This document shows positions 31,841-42,388 of a stretch of DNA of 64,000 bases, one piece after another. The translations under genes were made by a program, and so were the position numbers. This DNA is from Cyanophora paradoxa (taxonomy: Eukaryota > Glaucocystophyceae > Cyanophorales > Cyanophoraceae), in contig QPMI01000181.1 in NCBI GenBank assembly GCA_004431415.1, forward strand, positions 26,299-90,298. The letters run 5' to 3'. The first letter of the stretch is position 1; the number at the start of each line of letters is the position of its first letter. A model generated the notes under the pieces. That model was not told where the DNA came from, made no database searches, and worked only from the letters and a program-made list of their open reading frames with translations.

Positions 31841-34139
31841 ATGTTTGCGCAGGCCTCCCGCGCGTCGACGGTGCTGGCGGCTGCCAGGAAAGAGGTGAGA
31901 GCGCGCAGGCGGCACCGCCCGGCCGGGGGCCTCGACAGGCGACGAAGCGACGAGCGCCGGGATGACCGAGCGCCGCGCAGGCGTCAGCGGTCGCGCGGCG
32001 GCTGCAGCCGTACCGCACGTACTCCGGCGGCTACGCAGCGGGCGGCCCCGCGGCCGCGCAGGCGGGCTGGTCGCCGCTCAGCAAACTCCTCGCGGGCGCG
32101 CTCCTCGTCGGGTCGGTGGCCGCTCCGACGTCCGCCTTCGCTTGGTTCGATCGGAAGAAGTCCACGTCTGCGTCCGCGGACTTCGGAGACCGCCTCGGTC
32201 CCGTCACATTCCAGGTCCGCGGCGCGGCACGCGCGCCGCCCCAGCCCGCCGGGGGCCGCGGAACAACGCGACCGGAGTCATTCGTGGCCGCTGGCGGACG
32301 CTCGCGCCCTCCTTGCGCTTAGCTACGGCCCGCGCCGCTTGCCCGAGGGCCGGCCGGCTCTCGACGCTTCGCTTCGCCGCGGACTGACGGCGCCTCTCCG
32401 CGGCAGGACGTCGAAGTCGTTCTCTACCAGTATGACTCCTGCCCTTACTGTGCGCGCGCGCGCCGCCTCCTCCGCCGCCGCCGCCTTCCCTCTTCCCCGC
32501 ACTCTCTGACCGCCGGTCCTCGCGCAGGCAACAAGGGTGGGCGCCGCGGCAGCGATACCCTTCCCTTCCCGTACCCCTTGCTTAGCCTCTCGCTTTCGCA
32601 GTCAAGGCGTACCTGGACTACCACAAGATCGTGCGTACCCCCCCTCGTCTCGGGCCGGTCGCCGTACCCCGCCGCGCCCCGCCGACGCGCCCCGCCCCGG
32701 CAGCCGTACAAGGTGGTGGAGGTGAACCCTATGTACAAGAGGGAGATCAAATGGTCCCTGAAGTACCAGAAGGTGCGAACGAAAAGAGGCCGGCTCCGGG
32801 CATGCGCAGGGGGCGCTGACGTCCGCGGGGTACCGCAATTCCGAATGCGCAGGTCCCCATCCTGACGGTGAATGGAGAGGCGCTCATCGAATCCTCGCGC
32901 ATCATCGACGATCTCGACGAGATGATGCACGCAAAGGCCGCCAGGTCCGATTCGAACCGATCGGTTTCTACTGGCGCCTGCCAACGGAAGCGCCCGTGTA
33001 CCCCCGCGCAGCCTCAAGATGAAGGCGCCCAAGATGACCGCCGATGAGGAGGAAGAGGAGCGCAAGTGGCGGCTCTGGGCCGACAGCCACTACGGTACCC
33101 CCCTCCCGCTTCTACACCTTTGTGTATTCCTGTGCCCCTTCCGAGCCCGCTCCTCGTACCCCAGTGCACAGCTTGAGCCCTAACATCTACCGGACGATGG
33201 AAGAGGCGTACCAGGTACCCCCCAACCCGGCTGCCTCTTCCTCCCCACCCCCCCCCACCCCCCCACCCCCCCGCCTAACGCGGAGTACAGGCCTTCGAGT
33301 ACATTTCGAAGAACGGAAACTTCGGCTGGTGGGACCGCGAGACGGGTACGCGATCCTGACGGGGTCCCGGGGGGGGGGCGAAGGGGGGTACCCAATTTAA
33401 GTTCTTTGTCTCATTACCTCCCTTCCCCGCCCCCCCCTCTCCTTCCCACCCTCAGCCCGGTACTTCGGGATGGTTGCCATGTACATGGTGCGTCGCGTAC
33501 CCCTCCTTTCCGGTACCCCCCTCCCCTGACGCCTTGTCTACCCCTCCAGATCGGCTGGAACATCGCGCGCAAGCACGGCTGGAGCGACGTCCGCTCCGTC
33601 CTTTACGAGGTGCCGTACCCCCTCTCCCAACACCGCGAGGGACCCGCGCTCTTCCTGCTTCCTGATCCCTGTACCCCCCTCCAGGCGACGGATCAGTTCA
33701 TCGACGCGATCGGCCCGAACCGGCCCTTCCTGGGGGGTAACCGCCCCAACAAGGCCGACCTGGTACCCGCGCTGCTCTCCGCACACCGTACCCCCCCTTA
33801 AGTCCTCCGCAGGCGATGTTCGGAATGACGCGCGCGATCGAGGGCCTCGAGTGCGCCCATACTTCCCAGACTCTCCCCGTACCCGTGCTGACCTGCTCGC
33901 TCGAAAAGCACCTGGAAGGATTTGATGCAGAACACGAGGATGCAGGGCTGGTACGTGCGCATGCAGGACACGGTCGGGCCCTCCTCCCGCGTGCGCAATC
34001 CCGTACCCCCCTGAGCAACCTGTACCCCCCTCCCCCTGAGCTCTGGCCCCCGCAGGTCAAGGGGGAGCCGACGGTGGAGCCGGCGGCCTCGAAGGGACAC
34101 TACGTCGCGTCGATTCGGGACGCCTCGCGGCCCCAGTAG
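31841..34139 (+). CDS. PTGES2: Prostaglandin E synthase 2-like (mitochondrial glutaredoxin/GST-fold) protein, 16 exons
   Basis: PTGES2-family protein: glutaredoxin-like domain plus GST C-terminal domain, heme/glutathione-binding in animals. Its biochemical role in algae is unknown. Exons: 31841-31894, 31981-32214, 32407-32449, 32528-32536, 32602-32630, 32704-32772, 32853-32944, 33012-33094, 33165-33214, 33291-33345, 33456-33487, 33550-33609, 33685-33762, 33813-33850, 33909-33990, 34056-34139; phases agree throughout. The N-terminus MFAQASRASTVLAAARKE is an amphipathic mitochondrial presequence, followed by a hydrophobic segment (LLAGALLVGSVAA). Active-site CPYCNK, then KAYLDYHKIPYKVVEVNP, KVPILTVNGEALIESS (cis-Pro loop), FLGGNRPNKADLAMFGMTRA and a C-terminal MQGWYVRMQDTVG. 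All family landmarks are present and the gene is intact. Most introns begin GTACCCC or GTGCG and are C-rich. Confidence 0.93.
32528..32536 (+). other. 9-nt microexon of the PTGES2-like gene
   Basis: GCAACAAGG, flanked by GCGCAG and GTGGGC. It is needed to complete the codons for Cys-Asn-Lys of the CPYCNK motif (split TGC before it, split GTC after it). Without it both phase and the conserved motif fail. Confidence 0.8.
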
Positions 34140-34770
34140 CCCGGTCGGCGCCCGCCCGACCCGGCCCGCCGGGCCGGCCCGGCCCGGCCTGGCCCGCGGT
34201 CGCTGCAGCTATGAAATCGATGCACGGGGCCCCCAGTAGCGCGACCTGCGCGGCCTGCGTGCCCGCTGCGTACTAATCGGCCGCGGTATATTATTCTGAA
34301 CCCTTCAAAAATTCGAATGGAGTCCTCTGCAGCGCCGTGACGTGCATGTGCATGCACATATGCGGCCGCGCGCGGGTCGACATTGGCACATGCGGCTGCT
34401 GCGGCCCGGCGCCGGCACCAAATTAAAGAATTCGAATTCGAACACATTGAACCAAGGCTCTGGGGGTACACTCACCTCCGACTTGGCGGCGAGGGCATGC
34501 GCCGCGGCGTGTCGCGGCGGCCTGGGGCCGCGTCGGACATCCTAGATAGTTACAGCGGCGTCCCCGATGACGAGGCCTCGCGCCATTCCTGGTCGCGCGG
34601 CTCGCGGCTCGCGCCGACGCCGGCGTCTGTCGAAGACGATCATGGCGGTGCGCGCGCGTGTTCTCCGAGTAGTCTTCTGCTGCAGCGCTGGCTCCCCATC
34701 CTGATGTGCGAGCACAGCCGCTGGCGGCGCCGGAAGGTCGTCTCGCTCGGGGACCGCCGCCATCACGTTC
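34140..34770. other. Intergenic region
   Basis: Starts with a GC-rich self-complementary stretch (GGCCCGCCGGGCCGGCCCGG around 34,165-34,190) that may serve as a hairpin after the PTGES2-like stop. The rest is mixed GC/AT with GAATTCGAATTCGAAC near 34,427. No gene is seen. Confidence 0.5.
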
Positions 34771-37700
34771 ATGCCGCTCGCAACAGTGAATGGTGCTCCG
34801 GGTGAGTCTCCGGCTGCTCGTATACTCGGCGCGCCGCACCGCCCGGGTGGCCGTTTCGAATCCACGGCCGGCGCCGCGGCCGGCGCGGGCCGCGGCCCGC
34901 GCCGCCCCTGCGGCGGGCCGCGGTCACAGGCGCTTGCCTGCTCTCGCTGGTGTCTCATATCAACGGCGCAGGCGATCTTGATCTCGCAGGCGGCGATCGC
35001 TTGCCGCTCCTGCCGTCTGGCGGTCTCGGCAGCTCGGACCCCTTGCCCGCGGCAATTGCAAGCGCTGGCATCTCATCATCGGCTCCAGCCAAGAGCGGCA
35101 GCGGCGGCCCTGCAGCGGGGGCGGGATCCGAAGCAGGCCCAGGCGCATCCGCAGATGCCGCGGCCGCAGCTAAGAATCTTGTTGAAGCAGCGAAAGCGGG
35201 AGACTTGGCCACAGTGCGGTGCGTCCACTTTAAGAACGCTCGCGTGATCATCAGATCTAGCTAGAAGATCCGCGACTCACATTTCTGCAGGAGGCTTCTG
35301 GATCGCGGTGCTGCCGTGGATGCGCCGGCGGCAGCTAAACAGGAGAGCGGGTTCACCTGGACCGTTACGGCTCTGTGTGCCGCCTCCAGAGCCGGCCACG
35401 AGGACGTCGCCAGGCCAGCATCCTTCTAGCGCGCGGGTGGTTTCGTCGCTTCCTGATCGGTTCCGGGCCGGATGGCGCAGGCTGCTGCTTGATCGGGGCG
35501 CGGCAGTCGACGCTCGAGACTCGAACGGGCAGACCGCCCTGTACAACGCCGCTGAGAAGGGACACGAGGCGGTCGTCCGGCGCGCGAGTCCGGCTTCGAA
35601 TTCGATTCGGGCCGCCCGCGCAGAGGGCTTACTCGAACCTCGCAGGTTGCTGCTGGAGCGTGGAGCGGCGGTGGATGCCCGGGCGGAGGGGATTCGGGAC
35701 ACCGTGCTGCACCGGGCAGTCATGAATGATCAAGCGGGGGCAGCGAGGTTCGCGGGCCGGGGCCGGGGCTGCTCTGGGTGGCTACGAAGACCCGACCGGG
35801 CCCCGCCAGGCTGCTGCTGGAGCGCGGGGCGGAGTTGGACAGCCGCGCCGAGTACGACTCGACCCCGCTCCACTACGCAGCCGGTAACGGCAGTGAGAAT
35901 TGTGCGAGGCGCGTCGCTTTGATTCGCGTCCATCACGGAGCGATCAATCGCTCACCGGGCGCGGGCGGGCGCGCAGGCTGCTGCTCGAGCGCGGGGCGCC
36001 GGTGGACGCGGCCGACGAGTTCGGGCGGCGCCCCCTCCACAGGGCCGCTGAGACTGGCCACTTGGGGATCGCCCGGTGCGCGGCCAAGCGGGCTCGATCG
36101 GAGGAGTGGGAGCCGCCCGCGACCGCGCCGGCTGCGGGAGGGGGGGGGGGGGGGGGGGGGTGGAAGGGTTGGGAGGGGAGGGGGGAGGGGGGGGGGGGGG
36201 GGGGTTGGGGGGGTGGGGGGGGGGGGGGGGGGGGGGCGGCCGCAGGGCGGACAGACGGACAGACGCCTTACCGGGCCGCGCAGGCTGCTGCTGGACCGCG
36301 GGGCGGCGGTGGACGCTCGGACCTCCGGCAAGTGGACGCCGCTGTTCGATGCTGTTTCCTGGGGGCACGAGGCCGTGTGCCGGTGCGCGCGCGACGGCGA
36401 ATGCGTGCCGAAATTGGAGCCGGTCTCCCATCCCAGAAATATTCCCCGTGCCAACCGAACCCGCGCAGGTTGCTGCTCGAGCGCGGAGCGGCGGTGGACT
36501 CTCGGGACGAGGATGCCTTGACCGCGTTGCACCTCGCTGCGAAGAAGGGGCGCCTGGAGATCGCCCGGTACGCCGCGGGGGCGGCCGTCGAGCTCGCTTG
36601 CTTAAGCTTGCTCGGGGCCGGCCGCGCGTGGGCTGACGCCCGACTCGGCTCGGCGCGTCCCGCCAGGCTGCTGCTGGAGCGCGGGGCGGAGGTGGACCCC
36701 CGCGAATCGAACGAAATGACGCCCCTCCACCACGCGGCCGCCGGGGGCCACGAGGCCATCGCGCGGTGCGCCGGCGCCCGCGCCCGCGCCCGGCGCCCCT
36801 GCGGCGTATCGAGCTCAACGGACCCGCTTCCGCAGTCTGCTGCTTGAGCAGGGGGCAGCGTTGGACTCGCGCGACCGCGAGGGGAGGACGCCCCTCCACG
36901 CCGCCATTCAGAAGGGCTACGAGGGCGTTGTGCGGTGCGCACTCCGAGCTTTCGTTTCGCTTGCTCTTCGTATGTTGCTGATTGTCCGATCGACTGCAGT
37001 TTGTTCCTCGAGTCGGGGCGCGCGGTGCCGTGGGCGGCCCGCGGCGCGGACGGCCTGTCGCCGGTCCAGATCGCGTTGGACGCGAAGAACACGCCGCTGG
37101 TCAAGGCGTTCTTCTTCGGGCCGAGCAGCGGGGGCCTGGGCCTCCAGTTCTCCAAGGAGGGCGCCCCCGAGCTCTGCCGCGGCCTCGTGGGCGTGATGGG
37201 CCTCGACCTGGACGTGCGGGCCGTCGTGGCGAAGTTCCCCGCCGGCAAGCTCAACGTCGTCCTGGCCGTCGCCAAGCTGTTCCAGGTGCCGCGCCGCCGT
37301 CGCGCGCCTCGGACGGGCCGAGCGTGTCGTGATCGCCCGCCGGCGCCGCGGACCGAACGTTAACGTGTCGCCCGCCGGCGCCGCGCAGGAAACCGCGAGC
37401 GAGGACGAGCAGGCGACGCTCGGCGACCGCCTGAAGGAGCTGGAGGGGATGGCCGTCGAGCTGCTCGACAGGATGGAGGCCGCCTTCTCCGAGCGGCTGC
37501 AGCGCCGCCGCTACGAGAGATCCGAAACCGGTGAGATTGTGGCTCGATCTCTGCGACATGTACATTGGATGCGGGGCGGATGACCTTTTCTCGGCAGGAC
37601 CCTGGTTCACGGCCGTCAAACGCGCTTTCAACAAGATCGAGTCAGCGTCCGACCGGGGCGAAGGGCTCGACGCGGAGATCGAGGCGTGCCTGGCGCAGAC

Positions 37701-40700
37701 GCCGCACGACGCTCGGGACTCGTGGCTCGTGAAGACGACCCTCGCCGTGCGCAGTCGCCAGCGTCCTCTTCGGATACGAGTACTAGTGGCTTTTTAACGC
37801 GCGCGCCCTCGCAGACGTGCGACAGGGAGCGTCTGGCGTCCCTCAAGGACGCGGGGATGCCCATCCGCGATGCGGTGGAGGCAAGCTTTGAACCTCGAGC
37901 TTAAGCTTAAGCTAAGCTTTACCTTAAGCTTAAGCTGAGCTTGAGCTTCAGGTGCTGGAGGCGTGCCTGGGCGGCCAGGCGTCCGCCCTCGACATGGCCC
38001 TCGACCTCGGCTTCACTTCGGTCGTGGTGCGAGCCGGCGCCGCGCGCGCCGATGCGCTCCGTCTGTCTGCGTCGCCGCCGATGTGGGCGCGCGCGCGCAG
38101 GGGCACCGCTTCGTGCAGCGCTACGTGAACCGCATCTGGGAGGGCGGACCGCCGCTCTCCGTGATGTCCGTCCTCCCCGCGTCGCTGGCGGCCGCGCTGC
38201 CGTGGGGGCCCACGCTCTGGACCGGCGTCCAGTGCAGCTTCTGCAAAGTGGTGCGCGGATGTCACCTCCAACGCCGCAGTTCTAAGAGAGGCTGACCCGA
38301 TCAGCGCAGAGCCCGATCATTGGCACGCGGTTCAGGTGCATGGAGTGCTCGACGGAGATCTGCGCCGACTGCAGGGCGGCCGGATTCCACTCTTCCCACG
38401 AGCTGGACAAGATGGAGAAGCCCAAAGCGAAGCCGTCGACGTCCGACCGGGAAGCCGACTCGAAGGAATCCCAGCGGTCCGCCGCCACCGGCACCGAGAC
38501 GGGGCAGCTGTGGTACGAGTGGCGGACGAACGCGCTCGGCGGCTGGCGGGGGCGGCTGGCTATGGAGCTCGGCGCATTCCTGCTCTTCCTCGCCCTCCTC
38601 GGGGCCGGTGAACGTTAACTCTGATCGGCATCGATTATCAATGCCGTTGCTCGCGATCGGTCGATATTGTTCTTACTCTGAGGTTTGTGGGCAGTGGTCT
38701 TCCGCGGAGGCGGCTGGCTCCTCGCGCCCCTCGCGCTGCAGACCCTCGGCCTGATCGTCTACGAGGTCTCCCAGGTGCTCTCTCTTGAAATCATCGGAAA
38801 TGTATCCAAGTCGCCGCCCGATGATGGCGCCACGTGCGCACAGCTCCTCGACGAACGCCGATCGGGGGGCGTCGCCGCCTACTTCTCCAACGTCTTCACC
38901 TGGATCGACTGGGCCGTCCTGACCATATCCTACAGCCCGCCGCCGCCGCCGCCGCCCGCCGCCTGCCCCTCGCCTCTTGCCTCTGTCCACGCCGCCGCCC
39001 CTGACTCTGTCTGCTGCGCCCGCCCGCACGTGGCTCTGGCGGCCTCCGCCTGCGCCCTCTGCGCCGAGGCGCTCAACCTCCAGGGCGCCCTCCGCACCGC
39101 CCCCATCCCCGTCCTCTCCGTCGGTCCGCGCTCCGCATTCGTGCTGCTCGCCCGCCGTACACACTGCGCCTTGATGTAGATTTAAGAACTACACTTTCTT
39201 TCTTCGATTTTTCGTTAGCGTGATTTCGAGCATTGTGATCGCCCACCCGACTAATCCGTAGCTTTAAATTTCACAATTTAGTAGCTTGCGCCTTGGTGTA
39301 GCTTTATATTTTACAATTAAGCTTTCTATCGTTGATTTTTACTAATCCGCTGGGCCCGCCTCGTTGACGTTCGTCCGCCAGTGTCCATCCCCGCGGGCCT
39401 GCGCCTCCTCGAGTTCGGGTTCATCAGCGAGGCCCTCGGCCCCATGCTCGTCGTCCTCGGCAAGGTGCTTATAAGCTTATACAACCTACTATGATATAAG
39501 CTTATAAGTGCCTTAATGTAAGCTTCTTCTTCTCGTGGCAAGGTGACCGCGCTCTAAAATCCTCCCGTGCCTTCTCGCGATCATGCCAACCCGCTCTCCT
39601 CCCCATTCACGCCCGCGTCGCTCGTGGCAGATGGCGAAGGACGTCCTGACCGTGCTCCTCGTCCTCGCCGTCGTCTTCGGCAGCTTCTGCTTCGGCCTCT
39701 GGGGCTGGTCCCTCAACGTGGGCTCGGGCGCAGGCGCGGAGGACGCCGTGAGCCTTGGCGAGATGGCGTGCGTAGCGCACTTTGCTTTGAAGCATCGATA
39801 ATATTTCAATTCCAATTCATTTGACGGCGCTGATCGGAACGCTCGCCGCGCACGGCACGGAAGCGGCGCGCTGTACTTCGCCGTGCTGGGCGAGAGCGAC
39901 TCGGGCGAGTTCGGCGCCCGCGTCCCCTACATCGGTCGGTCCGGGCGCCGCGCCCCCCGCTGTTCGCTAGCTATAGCCTAGTAGACACCCAGTGCAAGCA
40001 CCTTAGCCAACTTCGGCCACACCCAAGCCACCTCAGGCTATCTATCTGCACACGCCCACGCCCTCGCCCCCGCAGGCGCGGCGCTCCTCTCCGTCTACCA
40101 GATCCTCACCGTCGTCCTCCTCCTCAACGTCCTCACCGGCCTCTTCAGGTCAGTTCGTCCGTCCCGTCCCGTCCCGTCCGTCCCGTCGTCTGTTTGTTCG
40201 TTCGTGCCGCGGCGCGGTAGCACTCGGCCGACTTCTTCAATGCAATCCCGCGCCCGGTTTAATCGTCTTCGGCTTAATCTTGTTCGATTACAACATTAAT
40301 CTCGCGGCTCGCTCGGCTGGCTCCGCCTCTAGATCTAACGGAATGTCGCGCCCGCCAGCTCCACGATCACGGCCACGTTCGACAATGCGCGCCTCGTGTA
40401 CGCGTACGGGCGAACGAAGGTGCCCGAAGCTCTTTCCCTACCGTATCGATATATCCCCCGCTTGCTTTCGCGGCGTACGCGTAACACTGTCGGACCGGCC
40501 CCGTCAGATCGTGCTGCGGTACCACCGGAAGGAGCGGCAGGTGGTGGCCCCCTTTAACCTCGTCGGGCTGCCCCTCGCCTTCTCCCGCCGCCTCTCCGAC
40601 GCGGCCGTCGACCTCGCCTCGGGCCTCGCCCTTCTCCCGCCCCTTCTGCTCCTCGCCACCCTCGCCGACCTCCGCCGCCTCGCCGCCGCCCGCCTCTCCG

Positions 40701-41471
40701 CATCCGTATCCGGCAACAAAGAGAAGAAGAGGAGGGGCGGTTCCATGCTGGAGATCCGCATCCGGAGCGCTTGGCGGGAGGCGATCGACAAGTACCGATT
40801 CAAGCATCAGCAGCAGCAGCGGCGGCAGAGCGCGGCGGCGGCCGCTGATATCGATGGAGCCGGCAAGAGCGTCAGCGCGAACGCGTGCTGCGAGAAGTAC
40901 GACGAGTCTCGGGAGGCGCCGGACCCGATCCACACGGGGCCGCTCCACAGCGACGGCGGCGGCGGCGGCGGCGGCGGCGACGCCGGCGCGCCGCTTCACA
41001 TCGAGCGCCTCGAGGAGAAGGTGCGGATTGAAAGCAACTCGTTCCATTAATATTATTAATAGAGAGCGATGTAGTCATGTGCATTAGAGCGCAAATTCGT
41101 TAAGAGGCGTGCGGCTTAGAGATCAGAATAGGCATGCGCATTTCCACATGACTCAGTTAATTTGTCGGCCGCTCACGCGTGCCGCGGGCAGCTGGCGAGA
41201 CTGGAGGCGAGGCACGAGGCGGAGAGGCGCGCGGCGAGGGCCGAGGCGGCCCGCGCGCAGGCCGCCCTCGACGCCATCCTCGCCGCCCTGAGGCCCGGCG
41301 CCCCGGGCGCGGCCTCGGCCTCGGCCTCGGCCGACGCGTACGCCGGTGCGCCTGACTTTCGCAGTGGCGCCGCGCGCGGGCCGCTCTTAAAATGTTTTGA
41401 CCGCGAGCGGTGGCGCTGGCGCAGCGGGCGGCGGCGGGGGGGACGTCTTTGCGCGCCTCTTCCGGCGCTGA
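34771..41471 (+). CDS. Ankyrin-repeat / ZZ-finger / TRP-type cation channel
   Basis: Predicted plasma or organelle membrane cation channel. ATG at 34771 (MPLATVNGAPG), Ala/Gly/Ser-rich start, AKNLVEAAKAGDLATV, then about nine ankyrin repeats (RLLLERGAAVDARxxxxxTPLHxAAxxGHExVAR), each on its own exon (35,290-36,935). A pre-membrane region (KAFFFGPSSGGLGLQFSKEG; HRFVQRYVNRIWEGGPPLSV) contains a ZZ-type finger: CSFC then SPIIGTRFRCMECSTEICAD, C and FHSSHEL (38.24-38.41 kb). Membrane helices: MELGAFLLFLALLG (S1), LLAPLALQTLGLIVYEVS (S2), YFSNVFTWIDWAVLTIS (S3), LRLLEFGFISEALGPMLVVL (S4-S5 region), DVLTVLLVLAVVFGSFCFGL (S5), pore ALYFAVLGESDSG, S6 LSVYQILTVVLLLNVLTGLF, then TATFDNARLV and IVLRYHRKERQVVAPFN (TRP-box-like). 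The C-terminus has Gln/Gly runs and an Arg/Ala/Glu coiled coil (about 41.2 kb); stop at 41469-41471. Gating stimulus unknown. Confidence 0.82.
36140..36236 (+). repeat. 97-base nearly pure G tract in a sense-strand intron
   Basis: In the intron between two ankyrin exons (about 36,072-36,280) the sense strand is almost continuous G with a few T and A. Runs of 10-22 G should form stable G-quadruplexes. The other G/C runs in the window are mainly poly-C in the sense strand. Confidence 0.85.
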
Positions 41472-42388
41472 CTGTTCGACAACGCCCTCCATTTTGATAT
41501 TGAGATGTCCATTTCCAATTCCATATAACATGATATTATTTATGTCCATGTCTGCTCAGAAAATGAAGTATCCCGTCGCGGTGTCAGTGCCGCATTGCGA
41601 GCCGCTGGCGTGCGCGAGCAACGGCAACGCGCCCCGTGCTGCCACGCCTGCCGCTGGCGCTCTTAGTTTCGGGCTTCAGGATGCAAAAGGCGTACATCCG
41701 GTCCTCTCGAGCTCTCCGCGCTCCCGCAATCGCCCGTATCCGAATCGGAGCCAGATCCAGGACAGCCAGTAAATTAAACAGCTTAAGATCCGGTCCTTCC
41801 TCACGCGTACGCACCGGTCTGCACTGCAGCTGGGTCCAAATTGAACTCGGCGCCCGCGGCTGCCGCGCCGCTGGTCCCTCGATCTCGGCGAAGAACATCT
41901 AGACCGCAGCCCGCGGCCCATCTTGTGAAAAAGCCAGTTCTGCCCATCTTGAAAGCTTGCGAAGAAGCCAGTTCGTGAAGGTTGAATTAGAGATTCCGCG
42001 GCGCAAGGGAAGCCTTCTCAGAGTCTTCTGGCTGATGGGACCAGGGGCGTGAACCAAGACTGCGTAAGGTGGCGAGGTAGATTGCGGACAAACGAACATT
42101 TTTGCTACGAATATTTACAGCTATATATCTTTGGCCTCGGACTTCGAATTCGCATGCGCACAATGTCCGATGCATGTAGTGAGGATTTCCAGTGAGGCTA
42201 AGGGTAAGCTAGGCGGAGGGTTGAGCTGCAAGGCAGGCCTGACAATCATGCCTCCAGCCACCAGGCGCCGCCGACACACTTGTTGCAATTTTCGCGCTGG
42301 TTTCTTCCTAGAGCTGGCTATGGTGGATAGGACGGCTCCGGCTGCCGGCCCGGCAGGTAAAGGTGTTCTTCGCATACCGGGGCGCGCG
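41472..42388. other. Convergent intergenic region
   Basis: About 0.9 kb between two convergent stops. Moderate GC, several short frames without family features. Nothing further is recognised; possible 3' UTRs. Confidence 0.5.

Noticed and set aside
41900-42120. Possible small gene between the channel and the subtilase-like gene
   Set aside because: Short frames only, with no recognisable domain, start context or splice-supported extension.
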